From Anastatus disparis (lineage: Eukaryota; Arthropoda; Insecta; Hymenoptera; Eupelmidae), in NCBI GenBank assembly GCA_017163975.1, contig JAFFSR010000097.1, positions 496,001 to 560,000 of the forward strand: a DNA stretch of 64,000 nucleotides, read 5' to 3'. This document shows positions 22,104 to 33,104 of the stretch, piece after piece. The number at the start of each line of letters is the position of its first letter. Positions within the stretch are counted from its first letter, which is position 1. Both the position numbers and the translations under genes were made by a program. Below the pieces are notes generated by a model, which had not been told where the DNA came from, did not search any database, and saw nothing but the letters and a program-made list of their open reading frames with translations.

Positions 22104-24143
22104 ATGGCACACGCAAGTACTTCTATTTCAGGTGATAGATTTGCTTCAAGAGTGAAGATGGCAAGCAATCAGTCAAGAAGAGATGCAGCATCGACTGAGT
22201 TGCTTGATGACTGGCTGATATGTTTAAACGGTCAAGAACTGACTGAAGCCTTGTACAGTTTACAAATGCGAACTTCTGGCTCCAGGTTCGCTCAAGCTGA
22301 GAGGTTAAGAGTCTGGCTGCTCGGTGAATATACGGCAGCTGACTTTATGCAATCAGATCTGTCTGACGAAAATGCAATCAGACAGACTAGGATTGATCTT
22401 CGTCAGTCTTTTATTGAGACAAAGACGGCGGAGATAACAAACAGTTCGCAGACAGCAAGCAATTACACCTTGCATCCGCATCCATTGGCTGAGTTGCCTC
22501 AATTGCAGGTAGAAAATTGTGAGGTGATACAGTTATCAGCTAATGGAAGCGAGAGAACAGAAGGCGCCCTAGCTGATAACAGTAGTGTTGCTTCGCAAAG
22601 TAGGCAGACGAGACAACAGAAATCGACGAATAAAGAGAATGAAATCCAAGAAATTCCAAGGCACGAAATTGACGCTCACGCACAACAGGAGTTGCCGCAA
22701 AGTCATAAGAGTATGACTGATGAAGAGTATTTGTTGCATAGCAAGATGCTAAAAGCATTGCAACAGATACAACAGCAAATAGGTGATCTATCTGAGAGAG
22801 TTCGCGACCTCTCGGATTGGAGGGAGTCATGCTTGTCGAATCAAACAAGTGTGATTCCTACTGAAAATAGATTACCGTCTAACACAAGATTAGATGGCGG
22901 TATATCAGGTTGCGGCAGAAGAAGTCAACATAGTAATGTTGAATCAGGTCAACAACGGCCTGATGATAGACAGGTAAATTTTGACCAAATGACGGTCAAT
23001 GCGAGGGTCATCACGTCAACAGGTGGTGTACCTCGTGCTAACGGTTCAGACGTATCTGGGACATCTCGGTTACCACCATTTGGGGCTCTCAGCACAGCCT
23101 GGGGAAGGGGTAGCTCACCGACTCAGGTCTCAGTGAGTCATGGTGGTCAACCAAGAGATGTAGGCAGAGTCGTACGTCAATGGGAAGTACGATTTTCTGG
23201 TAAAAAGGACCAAAGTATTGACCTCTTTTTGACTAGAGTCGAGGAGTGTCGGGTCCTTGCTAATCTGTCGGAGAGTGATTTGTTGTATTCGCTCTCTGAA
23301 TTATTGACAGGTGTTGCAGCTACTTGGTATCGCAATAATCGGGACCAATGGCATAGTTGGCCCGAATTCTGTGAAGCTGCGAGACGATGGTACGGTACCA
23401 ACCGTCGTTTCCAACAGAGGCTTATAGCAGAAGCGAATGCACGCACGCAGGGCAATGATGAGCCAGTGCGTGACTACTTAACGTGTCTTATAGCAATAAT
23501 GCGAAGACAAAAACCACAACCGGACCTCAGTCAACAGTTAGATTTATTACATCGTAACTTGAGGCCGGAGCTGCAAAGACTCGTACGCAGAGACGAATTC
23601 AATAGCATTGATTCTTTATTAGAGATTGCTGTTGAAGCGGAGTTGACTTTAGAGGCTGAGAAAGTCTATAAACCTCCACCATCACCTGGCAAAGCATTAT
23701 TACCAGAAACAGCTTACCACCCTCCGGCGAATCAAAAGAAGATTCCGCCTAAGGTATCTAGTGTGGACACCAGTGTGTCTAAAGTTAAAGATATGGTGTC
23801 TACAGTTACTAAAATTTTGGAACAAAAGCTAGCTCAATTTGAAAAGAGATTGATTGGAAAAGCTTATCGATATACAACGCCAAAGAAAAAGAAATCCAAG
23901 TCGAGTCCTGCAAATCATCGGATGTCAAGAAGAACTGGTGATGAGGATCACGATTATCCTAATGATAATGTTTCAGATTCTGAGAGACAAAATTCTCGTA
24001 GTCCAAGAAAGGACCAGTATAGAAGAACAGGATCAAGTCCTCGCCATAATCGGGATAGTATAGTTTGTTATGGTTGTGGTAATCCAGGTTACATAAGGAG
24101 CGAATGTCCGAAATGTTCGGAAAACGCCATTGGGAGCAAGTGA
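22104..24143 (+). CDS. gag: Gag polyprotein of the LTR element, 679 aa
   Basis: Intact frame from the first ATG after the leader. The N-terminal ~80 residues (ELLDDWLICLNGQELTEAL and a following helix) look like the SAP-like segment seen in insect gypsy Gags. A low-complexity Gln/Ser-rich middle includes a short coiled-coil-like stretch (ALQQIQQQIGDLSERVRDL). The retrotransposon Gag domain spans roughly residues 355-520, with WYRNNRDQWHSWPEFCEAAR and RDYLTCLIAIMRR. A basic Arg/Ser tail ends in one zinc knuckle, CYGCGNPGYIRSEC, where the His of CCHC is replaced by Tyr. Structural, virus-like-particle role by family. Confidence 0.88.
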   Translation: MAHASTSISGDRFASRVKMASNQSRRDAASTELLDDWLICLNGQELTEALYSLQMRTSGSRFAQAERLRVWLLGEYTAADFMQSDLSDENAIRQTRIDLRQSFIETKTAEITNSSQTASNYTLHPHPLAELPQLQVENCEVIQLSANGSERTEGALADNSSVASQSRQTRQQKSTNKENEIQEIPRHEIDAHAQQELPQSHKSMTDEEYLLHSKMLKALQQIQQQIGDLSERVRDLSDWRESCLSNQTSVIPTENRLPSNTRLDGGISGCGRRSQHSNVESGQQRPDDRQVNFDQMTVNARVITSTGGVPRANGSDVSGTSRLPPFGALSTAWGRGSSPTQVSVSHGGQPRDVGRVVRQWEVRFSGKKDQSIDLFLTRVEECRVLANLSESDLLYSLSELLTGVAATWYRNNRDQWHSWPEFCEAARRWYGTNRRFQQRLIAEANARTQGNDEPVRDYLTCLIAIMRRQKPQPDLSQQLDLLHRNLRPELQRLVRRDEFNSIDSLLEIAVEAELTLEAEKVYKPPPSPGKALLPETAYHPPANQKKIPPKVSSVDTSVSKVKDMVSTVTKILEQKLAQFEKRLIGKAYRYTTPKKKKSKSSPANHRMSRRTGDEDHDYPNDNVSDSERQNSRSPRKDQYRRTGSSPRHNRDSIVCYGCGNPGYIRSECPKCSENAIGSK

Positions 24144-25411
24144 AGAAGGCCGTAACTGCTCCCACTGACTCTTCTAAGGCCTTCAAAGAGTCAGATGTAC
24201 CATGGACAGTCTCAGACAGAATTGAGCCTATCAACGTGGGAGAACCATTGAAGTGTGTTGCAGTAGAGCAAAATTCAGCCTTTGCTGAGATTGCAACAAG
24301 CATGGGCATCATCGAAACTAAAACTCGATTATGGTTGGGAAGTTTTATTGCAAATTGTAACATGTTAATTGACTCATACAACACTCGTGGAGCCAGAGTC
24401 GTAAAATGTGTAATTAACAAAGTCAGACTACGTATGGAGGGATGCCAGGTCAAGAAAGTTGATTATAGCAATTTGAAATGGTTTTGCTATCTGTATAAAC
24501 TAAATAGCAGATTAAGGAAAATAGTTTTGAAAGTACAAGACTACTTGCGTACGGTTGAACACCATAAAAGAGTACTGAAAAGTATATCAGTCACTCCCTT
24601 TCTAATGTATAAAGATGAAGGGATCGAAGAAGTTGAATTTTTGACTCTTCATACTGTAAATCCAACTCATGAACAATGGTGTCTAAATTGGTTTACTAAA
24701 GTACATTATTGTCGATTCTTTATGTATAGTCCGGACAGAGAAGTCGATATTATCCTGGATCTGGATGACGAGACGTGGATGCTCGTCATCTCTCAGGAAC
24801 AAACGAAAGGGGTGTTCATGGAATGTCATAATGGGACTGTAGCTGGTCGCTTAAGTAGAAGAAGAATCTACATAAGAGTGATAGTTACATATTTTTGGCA
24901 TTCCATTTGCAAAAACATTTATTTGATCTGCCAAAAATTTAAGTCTGACAATGATCCAGACAGCATCAAGGATGAGAATCAACCGCCGATGGATCAAGAA
25001 GTTGAAGTAGAAAGAGTGAAGAATTGCGGCGGGCCATCTGCGAATGGCCGACCTCACCACTTCAGCGATAGCGCACCACCTGCGTGTGGTATAAAGTGTA
25101 GTTTTAGGTCGGTATACGTGTATAGAAAACGTGATAAGCCGTGTAGGACAGCTTTGGTGGTGAGACGAGCGAAGGCGAAGTTAGTATGCGTTTCACAGCG
25201 ATCGGGTGAAAATGGTATGTATAAACGCGTTCGTAGTAAAGCAAAGGTAATTCTAGAAGATCTTCTGTTTTATCTTCTTAATTTCTCACTCAACTTTGGC
25301 AGTGTAGCAACTGGAGAGAATGACAGTTGTTGCAACTGGTTAAATACTGTCACAACTGCAATTATGAAATATTTGAGTGGTCTTCCAAAGGCGATGTTTG
25401 TTAATAAATAA
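24104..25411 (+). CDS. Pol remnant frame, 435 aa, lacking protease, RT and RNase H motifs
   Basis: Overlaps the end of gag by 40 nt in the -1 frame, the usual arrangement for a frameshifted pol. No aspartyl protease DTG, no RT YxDD and no RNase H motifs are present. Around the middle, ECHNGTVAGRLSRRR followed by YFWHSICKNIYLICQK resembles the N-terminal zinc-binding region of integrase, with the second His and final Cys lost. The rest is unrecognised. The frame is open through 435 codons in a recently inserted element, so it either has only just decayed or is tolerated as is. Confidence 0.6.
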   Translation: MSEMFGKRHWEQVKKAVTAPTDSSKAFKESDVPWTVSDRIEPINVGEPLKCVAVEQNSAFAEIATSMGIIETKTRLWLGSFIANCNMLIDSYNTRGARVVKCVINKVRLRMEGCQVKKVDYSNLKWFCYLYKLNSRLRKIVLKVQDYLRTVEHHKRVLKSISVTPFLMYKDEGIEEVEFLTLHTVNPTHEQWCLNWFTKVHYCRFFMYSPDREVDIILDLDDETWMLVISQEQTKGVFMECHNGTVAGRLSRRRIYIRVIVTYFWHSICKNIYLICQKFKSDNDPDSIKDENQPPMDQEVEVERVKNCGGPSANGRPHHFSDSAPPACGIKCSFRSVYVYRKRDKPCRTALVVRRAKAKLVCVSQRSGENGMYKRVRSKAKVILEDLLFYLLNFSLNFGSVATGENDSCCNWLNTVTTAIMKYLSGLPKAMFVNK

Positions 25412-25707
25412 CATTGATGATGATAGGTAAAAGTTACTGTTATCATTAAAATATTGGAAAGAGGTAATATGCAAGATCTTTCATTGATAATAAATTATCT
25501 AACCGTGACGATCAATATGATCATCAGTGTAGCGAGTTATATAAGATGATTTATAGAATCAAATGTTTCTTTTTGAAACGAGGGGAAAAATTTTTAACAT
25601 GGGATATCATAGAGAGATTTCCTTGTGGTATAGTCCCATTATATTTTGCAGTGCGACTAAGTATCGCAGAGCTGTCATACACAGTCTTCCAGCGTCTGGG
25701 GAAGGGG
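25412..25707 (+). other. 3' untranslated segment and polypurine tract
   Basis: Between the pol remnant and the 3' LTR. CTGGGGAAGGGG immediately precedes TGTAACGAGG and is the presumed plus-strand primer tract (about 25,696-25,707). Confidence 0.75.
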
Positions 25708-26808
25708 TGTAACGAGGATAGCAAATTATACATATACTGTATGTCAGTATACTTCTATCTCTCTCCTCGTTGTGAGTCGCACAGCCTATTGTAAGCTTTT
25801 ATGCTTACTTTATGGGTATAAGAGTGAGGCAGAGAGTGGATATTTCATCGTCTTGCGTGGCTGACGGTTAGCGAAGGCGCGCGCAAGACATGACGAGAAG
25901 GATTTCGGCAGCCATGATATACATTGTGTGAGCTCGTGCGTCGTGTGAATTTTATCAATTTTGTATAGAGAGGTAGACATCTTGTAAGAAGTTTCCTTTG
26001 TACGTGGCTTGTGCAGGAATCAAGTGAGTTTGCCTGACTCTTGCAGAGAGATATAATCGTCCTGATAGGAAGATCTACGAGAGCTCAAGCTGCACCGCAT
26101 TTTTTCGGTGCCGCTTCCGTTGTTCGATGAATTCGTCCTGGTTGGAGAGGATCATCGAGTTAATTGCGTGTCCTCCGACAGATATAAAAACGTAAGTCTG
26201 CAGACTATAGTACGGTGTATTATTAACGAATGCGTATAGGCGATATATGTAAATATTGAGACCGTCGCGTGCGTTGCGCTTAGTAGAATGGGTTAGATTA
26301 AATTAAATTCTGTTTTCTTTCTTTTTATTTAACTTATTAATTTTTGCCATTATTAAAGTGTACAATAATTTCATTTCAATGTATTAAAATTTGTTTATCG
26401 TTTTGAATAAATTGAAGTTAAATTGAAATTATTCTGGAGTACCATATAACGTTATTTCTCTCTGTTTAAAATCGTGTGTTGTCTATATATATTGAACGTT
26501 ATACACTTGCTTTCTTTTGATCTACGATATTTAAGAGAGTCTTAAGGTACACGCCGTGGGTTTCGTCGTACCAGACGTCCGGGAGGCAGAACTTCTAAGC
26601 GAAGTTCTGCAATAGAATTAAATATTGCTTAACTGATTTTAGTTGTATGAAAAAGACATTCATATTCGATCAGTGGTAGTGCACGAGGCTAATCGTCTCT
26701 AAATCTAAAATCAGTTATTTAACGGTAAGTGCGTATGTACTTGAAGTATGTACATATGAAGCCCACAAATATATTTGATTAGTTGATTTAAATATATTCC
26801 CCGTTACA
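25708..26808 (+). repeat. 3' LTR
   Basis: 1101 bp, about 99.5% identical to the 5' LTR by eye, followed by the CGTA target duplication. Confidence 0.95.
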
Positions 26809-26929
26809 CGTAGCTAATACAATTATTAATTGAAACATAAAAAATTATATTTCATTTAATATTATATTTTTTTATTACCATGAAATATTTATTGTTTGTT
26901 TTAAAAACGAGATTAAAAAAAAACATCAG

Positions 26930-28525
26930 TCCCAAAAAATATAGAGCCCAAAAGAATAGAAAGCCCAGAAAAAATATAGGGCCCAGAAAAATATAAAGCC
27001 CAAAGTATGTAGAAACCAAAAAAATATTAGGCCCAAAAAAATATTGGGCATAAAGAAAAATAGGGCCCAAGAAAATATAAGACCCAAAAAAATATGAAGC
27101 CCAAAAAAATATTGGGCCCAAAAAAATATAGAGACCAAAAAAAATATTGGGCCCAAAATAATATAAGGCCCAGGAAAATATAGAGCTAAATAAAATATAG
27201 GACCCAAAAAAATATAGAACCCAAGAATATATAAATTAAAAAAAATATTGGGCCCAAAAAAAATATAAGATTCAAAAAAATATTAGGCCCAAAAAATATA
27301 GAGCCCAAGAATATATAGGAATCGAAAACATATAAGGCCCAAAAAATATTAAGCCCAAAAAAATATAGAGACCAAAAAAATATTGGGCCCAAAAAAATAT
27401 AGGGCGCAAGCAAATATAAGGCCCAAAAAAATATAGAGACCAAAAAAACATTAAGCCCAAAAAAATATAGGGCGCAAGAAAATATAAGGCCCAAAAAATA
27501 TAAAGCCCAAAAAATATTGGGCCCAAAAGATATAGGGCGCAAGAAAATATAAGGCCCAAAAAATATAAGGCCCAAAAAATATAAGGCCCAAAAAATATTA
27601 AGCCCAAAAAAATATAGTGACCAAAAAAATATTAGGCCAAAAAAAATATAGGGCGCAAGAAAATATAAGGCCCAAAAAATTATAGAGACTAAAAAAACAT
27701 TGGGCCCAAAAAAATATAGGGCGCAAGAAAATATAAGGCCCAAATAATATAAAGCCCAAAAAAATATGGAGACTGAATAAATATTGGGCCCAAAAAAATA
27801 TAGGGCGCAAGAAAATATAGAGCTAAATAAAATATAGGACCCAAAAAAATATAGAACCCAAGAATATATAAATTAAAAAAAATATTGGGCCCAAAAAAAA
27901 TATAAGATTCAAAAAAATATTAGGCCCAAAAAATATAGAGCCCAAGAATATATAGGAATCGAAAACATATAAGGCCCAAAAAATATTAAGCCCAAAAAAA
28001 TATAGAGACCAAAAAAATATTGGGCCCAAAAAAATATAGGGCGCAAGCAAATATAAGGCCCAAAAAAATATAGAGACCAAAAAAACATTAAGCCCAAAAA
28101 AATATAGGGCGCAAGAAAATATAAGGCCCAAAAAATATAAAGCCCAAAAAATATTGGGCCCAAAAGATATAGGGCGCAAGAAAATATAAGGCCCAAAAAA
28201 TATAAGGCCCAAAAAATATAAGGCCCAAAAAATATTAAGCCCAAAAAAATATAGTGACCAAAAAAATATTAGGCCAAAAAAAATATAGGGCGCAAGAAAA
28301 TATAAGGCCCAAAAAATTATAGAGACTAAAAAAACATTGGGCCCAAAAAAATATAGGGCGCAAGAAAATATAAGGCCCAAATAATATAAAGCCCAAAAAA
28401 ATATGGAGACTGAATAAATATTGGGCCCAAAAAAATATAGGGCGCAAGAAAATATAAGGCCCAAATAATATAAAGCCCAAAAAAATATGGAGACTAAATA
28501 AATATTGGACCCAAAAAAATATAGA
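26930..28525. repeat. GGGCCC/A-T minisatellite with a 637-bp tandem duplication
   Basis: Short units of about 17-19 bp such as GGCCCAAAAAAATATA (variants GGGCGCAAGAAAATATA and GAGACCAAAAAAATATT) repeat across 1.6 kb. 27181-27817 is repeated as 27818-28454 with no difference noticed by eye, starting TAGAGCTAAATAAAATATAG. Minus-strand frames rich in Phe/Leu/Ile/Trp/Tyr are a by-product of the repeat and not genes. Confidence 0.93.
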
Positions 28526-28627
28526 TACTTTAATATTTACTAAAATTGAAGTTACTAAAATAAAAAAGAAAATAAAGAGAAGTTAAATAAATAACTTTTA
28601 AAACATTAATGATATATTCTTAATTTA

Positions 28628-29301
28628 CAAGGAGAGTGTCAGGGTATTGGGACGCCGATCTTGCTTAAATTTTGGAAAATGATTTTAGATGTAGAAATAT
28701 AAAAAAAGCCAAGGTACTAGACTCTAACGCTCAATATTTCTCTAGTTACAGGCAAATAAAGAAAATCACTATAAAAATTACAAGATTTTCAAACGCTTAT
28801 GATTCATTAGCATTGATAGCTAGAAGCCTGAACCTTTTTTTAAATGAAAGTTGAGCTCAAATCCTTTCGAATTATTACTTATAGCATCCCGAAATATTAT
28901 TTTTTTCTATAGTTATGGAGGGATGAAAATTAGACATGAAATTCGTCTTCATAACATTAAATTTAATTAATTAATAGTAAATGCTAAAATTTGTTTCAAT
29001 TTTTATTCCTCTATAACTTTAGAAAAAAATAATATTTCGGGATGCTATAAGTGATAATTCGAAAGGATTTGAGCTCAACTTTCATTTAAAAAAAGGTTCA
29101 GGCTTCTAGCTATCAATGCTAATGAATCATAAGCGTTTGAAAATCTTGTAATTTTTATTGTGATTTTCTTTATTTGCCTGTAACTAGAAAAATATTGAGC
29201 GTTAGAGTCTCGTACCTTGGCTTTTTTCATATTTCTACATCCAAAATCATCTCCCAAAATTTGAGCAGGATCAGCGTCCCAATACCCTGACACTCTCCTT
29301 G
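28628..29301. mobile_element. 674-bp foldback element with ~295-bp arms (TWA-type target site)
   Basis: Arms 28628-28925 and 29008-29301 are inverted copies starting CAAGGAGAGTGTCAGGG, around an ~80-bp centre. TTA flanks both ends. A nearby direct copy of the flanking DNA (about 29,740-29,870) is uninterrupted at the matching position (CTGAACTTAGTAGTTAA), i.e. an empty site. The 3-bp TTA duplication suggests PIF/Harbinger-type transposition. Two relatives exist at 50310-50966 and 60919-61357. Short frames in the arms mirror each other and are not genes. Confidence 0.92.
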
Positions 29302-30463
29302 TTAGTAGTTAATTTTTGAACAAAAAATAATCAAACACCAATGTTTTAAAGGTTGCTTATTTATCTGTTCTTTATTTTCTTTTTTATTTTATTAATAGTT
29401 TTAAAATAAAAATTAAAAATTTAATATTTAGTGAAAGAAAATTAATTAAAAAGTAAAAGAAAATAAAAGACTTAAAAAAAAATCTTTTAATTAAAAGAAA
29501 ACGTGTTAAAGACAGTTTACAAAAAAATGTCTGTTACTTTACAGAACAAAGTGTCCATGAAGAAATGACAATCACATTAAATCAAAAAGAGATTAAGAAA
29601 ATATGAAATTGTAAATGTCTTTTTTATTTTTTTCAATTACAGATAATTAAAAAATTTCATGAAAAATATAAATCATATTTTTAGTTAAAAATCAACTTAT
29701 TTAAGAATCATTTTAAAATTATAAAGAATAAAATTTAAAAAAAAGTTAAATAAATAACCTTCAAAACATTGATGATATATTCTGAACTTAGTAGTTAATT
29801 TTTGGACAAAAATTAATCGAACACCAAAATTTTAAAGGTTGCTTATTTATCTGTTCTTTATTTTCTTTTTTACGTTGGTAACTTTAAATTAACTAAATAT
29901 TAAAGTATCAATATTCATTTTAATTTTTAAAATAATAAAAGTTAACTTTTTTATAGAGAAATTATTTTGAAAATATAACTTACGAATAAATAAAAGTTCA
30001 CGTAAGTACTTCCTTTGAAATACCTATCAATTCAAATTAGGTTATCATGAGGTTATAACCATAAACAATTTTAAAGTTGAATTTCCGTTATATATGTCGT
30101 TTACCTCCAAGTCATTACATACGTAAATTTTCTTATTTCTAAGAGATCTACACCAATGTTATGTATTTTTTTATATTTTTTTTACATATGTTTTATTTAA
30201 TAGCTTTTTTTCTCTTTTCTTTTTTTTTGCAGCGTACGGTTACAATTTATTACAGTAATATAATCGCAACTTTGAATACTTTTATAAAAGCTCTGGGGTT
30301 ACAATAATAAAAGTTATTGCGCTAATAAATAATAAATCACGCCACGACGAGGTAACGTCAAATAACAGCCAGGCAAATATATGCATCGTTGGATTATCAA
30401 CTGTCGGTATATAGGATACTATACGTATATATAGATGAAAAAATATACAGCCAAAGCCATTCA
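29302..30463. other. AT-rich DNA with a duplicated flank of the foldback, no gene seen
   Basis: TAGTAGTTAATTTTTG and GGTTGCTTATTTATCTGTTC occur both at about 29,303-29,375 and 29,790-29,860. The second occurrence is the empty-site copy. No coding signal in the rest. Confidence 0.6.

Positions 30464-30498
<35 letters not shown>
30464..30498. repeat. (CT)n microsatellite
   Basis: CT dinucleotide run with one TTT interruption. Confidence 0.95.
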
Positions 30499-30564
30499 TT
30501 GAGAGTTTGGGACGTTATTCATGTAACTTTGGGTATTGTGTATGTAGTTTGAATTGTATATATA

Positions 30565-30835
30565 CAGGGTGATTGGAAAACATTGGTACATATTTATATC
30601 GTTAGATTCAGCGCAATAAACTGATCCCGAAAAAAATGTTCTAAATTTTTTTTTAATTCTACCAATATATTGCCAATATATTCGCAATGTGTTGGTAAAA
30701 TTTTCTCCAACATCGCCAATATATTGGCAATACATTGGTAAAATTAAAAAAAAATACTTATAATTTTTTTCGGAGTCAGCTTATTGCGCTGGATCCAATG
30801 ATATAAATATGTATCGATGTTATCCAATCACCTTG
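30565..30835. mobile_element. 271-bp TA-flanked MITE (Tc1/mariner-like)
   Basis: Inverted arms of about 77 bp begin CAGGGTGATTGGA at the left and CAAGGTGATTGGA (inverse) at the right, flanked by TA on each side. The core has repeated CCAATATATTG palindromes. CAGGGTG ends and TA duplication are typical of mariner-type elements. Confidence 0.88.
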
Positions 30836-30984
30836 TATATGTTGAAGATACATATATGTACAGAGCTTGTAATTCGGTCTGTGCGAATATAACAGAATCT
30901 AAATTTTCTTTTTCATTTTTTTTATAAATTTTATTTTTCGCTGTTGAAAATATATAATTCTTGTTGAAAAATTTAGACTTCTCT

Positions 30985-31850
30985 TTTTGTTTCCGTTACC
31001 CCGTCCTTGTTTCTTCGTCTCCATCTCTATGTCTCCGTCTCTCCGTATCCGTCTTCATCTCTCCATCTCCGTCTCTCCGTATCCGTCTTCATCTCTCCAT
31101 CTCCGTCTCCCTCTCCGTCTTCATCTCTCCATCTCCGTCTCCCTCTCCGTCTTCATCTCTCCATCTCCGTCTTTCTGTCTCCATCTTTCTGTCTCCGTTC
31201 TTCCGTCTTTGCCTCTTTGTCTCCGTTTTTTTATCTTTGTCTTTTCGTTTCCGTTCCTCCATCTTTGTCTCTCCGTCTTTGTCCTTTCGTCTCCGTCTCT
31301 CCGTATGCATCTCTCCATCTCCGTCTCCCTCTCCATCTCTCTATTTCTGTCTCTCTGTCTCCGTTTCTCCGTCTTCGTGTGTTTTTGTTTCTCTGTCTCC
31401 GTCTTTCTTTCTCCGTCTCTTCGACTCCGTCCTTCCATCTTTGTCTCTTCGTCTCCGTTTTTTCGTGTTTGCATATTTGTCTTTATTTCTCTATCTTAGT
31501 TTCTTTGTCTCTGTTTATCTGTCTTTGTCTCTTTGTTTCCATCTCTGTCTCTTTCTCTATGTCTCCATTCTTCCGTCAACGCCTCTCTGTCTCCATTCTT
31601 CCGTCTTCGTCTCTCAATCTCCGTCTTTCTGTCTCCATCTTTCTGCCTCCATCTCTTCATCTGCGTTCTTCCGTCTTTGTCTCTTTGTCTCCGTTTTTTC
31701 ATCTTTGTCTTTTCGTTTCCGTTCCTCCATCTTTGTCTCTACGTCTTTGTCTCTCCGTATCCGTCTCTTCATCTCCGTCTCCCTCTCCGTCTCTCTATTT
31801 CTGTCTCTCTGTCTCCATCTCCCTGTCTTTTTTTTTATGAAATCGTTCCG
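30985..31850. repeat. Pyrimidine-strand minisatellite (CTCCGTCT-type), ~865 bp
   Basis: Plus strand is almost purely C/T with G at every sixth or so position: units such as TCTCCGTC and TCTCCATC. A longer-range copy is visible: CTTTTCGTTTCCGTTCCTCC near 31,241 recurs about 468 bp later near 31,709. Long Ser/Leu/Val/Arg frames are repeat artefacts. Confidence 0.9.
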
Positions 31851-32096
31851 TGACTCTTATGCCGCCCTTTGACTCTGTTTCTTTGCTTCTGTTCATACAC
31901 ACGTTCGTCTACACATTGATGCTGATGTTTACGGCTCGATTATATAGCGATTATTTTCAATTATATTCTTTTGTATTATATGATTTATTCAGATTGTCTT
32001 CTTTATTATAAGAGATCCTGCTTTAGACGTTACTATTGATAATAATTTTAGTTCTTTTTTGCTTGGCACTAATATTAATATTCGCATTCCTTTAAT

Positions 32097-32925
32097 TACC
32101 CAGCGCTTACAATAGTAATCGTGTTATTTTAATTATACAGCGTTTACAATAAAAGTCGCCTTTTATCAACAACACCGTGCTAACATTGGCGGTCAAGCTC
32201 CATTAACTACACAGCGTTCAAAATAGCAACCATGAATACTTAATTACACAGCACTTACAATAGCAGCCACGTATTTTTAACCACACAGCGCTCAAAATAG
32301 CAGTCGTAAATTTGTAACTATACAGCGCTCAAAATAGCAACTGTGAATTCTCAATCACACAGCGTTTGCAATAGCAGCCGCGTTTTTTTCAACTACACAG
32401 CGCTCAAAATAGCAGCCGCCAATTTGTTATTACACAGCGCTTACAATAGTTGTTGGTTTTTTAACTATACAACATTTACAATAGCAGTTGCGTTTTTTAA
32501 CCACACAGTGCTCAAAATAGCTGCCGCGAATTTTTAATTACATAACGCTTACAATACTTGTTGCGTTTTTCATCTTTAACTCTTAAAATAGTCGCTGCGT
32601 TTTTTAAACCAGATACTGCTCTGAAAAGCAGTCACGATTTTCTAATTACACAGCGCTTACAATAGTTGTTGCGATTTTCATCTTTAGCTCTCGAAATAGC
32701 AGCCGCGTTTTCTAAACCAGATAGTGCTGTGAAAAGCAGTCGCGAATTTCTAATGACACAGCACTTACAGTAGTTTTAGCGTTCTTTCCCATTACAGCAT
32801 TTTTAATAACAGCTATGTTTTTTTTTAAATATACAGCATTTAAAAAAGCAATCGCGTTTTTTCAATGGCACAGAACTAACAATAACAGCCGTGATTTTTA
32901 ACCACACAGCGCTAAACTCTACTTC
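32097..32925. repeat. ~37-bp minisatellite (CACAGCGCTCAAAATAGCAG)
   Basis: Landmark ACAGCG(C/T)T(C/T)AAAATAGCAGCCG recurs about every 37-38 bp (near 32,202, 32,248, 32,285, 32,323, 32,359, 32,397, 32,434 and onward) with TTTTTAACTAC spacers. Copies diverge toward both ends. Confidence 0.88.
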
Positions 32926-33104
32926 ATAATTTTTAATTTTTTTATATTTAATGTTATTTTAGAGTTTTCAATATGTTTAATTTAATTTTCTTATTCGTTA
33001 TATTTATTTATCCTATTGTGGTTTTTATAATATTTCTTTGTAAACGATGTCTTAAGTATAGACCATTTCATCTGTAACTTTCCTTGATTTTTCTGTTATT
33101 AATG

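Larger units (their letters stand above)
19790..26808 (+). mobile_element. Young non-autonomous LTR retrotransposon (gypsy-like), 7019 bp
   Basis: Two 1101-bp LTRs (19790-20890 and 25708-26808) start TGTAACGAGG and end CCCCGTTACA. They are flanked by a 4-bp target duplication CGTA (19786-19789, 26809-26812). I count about five differences between LTRs (for example at the CTACC/CTATC, GAGACAG/GAGGCAG, GCGTGC/GCGCGC, AGCAAAG/AGCGAAG and CTGATC/CTAATC positions), roughly 0.5%, so the insertion is recent. A primer-binding-like TGGCGCCCAACG follows the 5' LTR and a purine-rich tract precedes the 3' LTR. Inside are a structured leader, an intact gag and a short pol-remnant frame. Reverse transcriptase and RNase H are absent, so mobilisation would need proteins in trans. 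Confidence 0.95.

Noticed and set aside
25551..25733. Small frames in the 3' part of the LTR element on both strands
   Set aside because: Short, overlap the 3' LTR boundary, and show no family motif.
26852..28480. Phe/Leu/Ile/Trp/Tyr-rich frames up to 213 codons resembling membrane proteins
   Set aside because: They are translations of the GGGCCC/AT minisatellite; overlapping frames give the same style and the 637-bp duplication repeats them.
30961..31872. 303-codon Ser/Leu/Arg-rich frame and overlapping frames
   Set aside because: Pyrimidine-rich minisatellite translated; three frames of the same strand are open at once.
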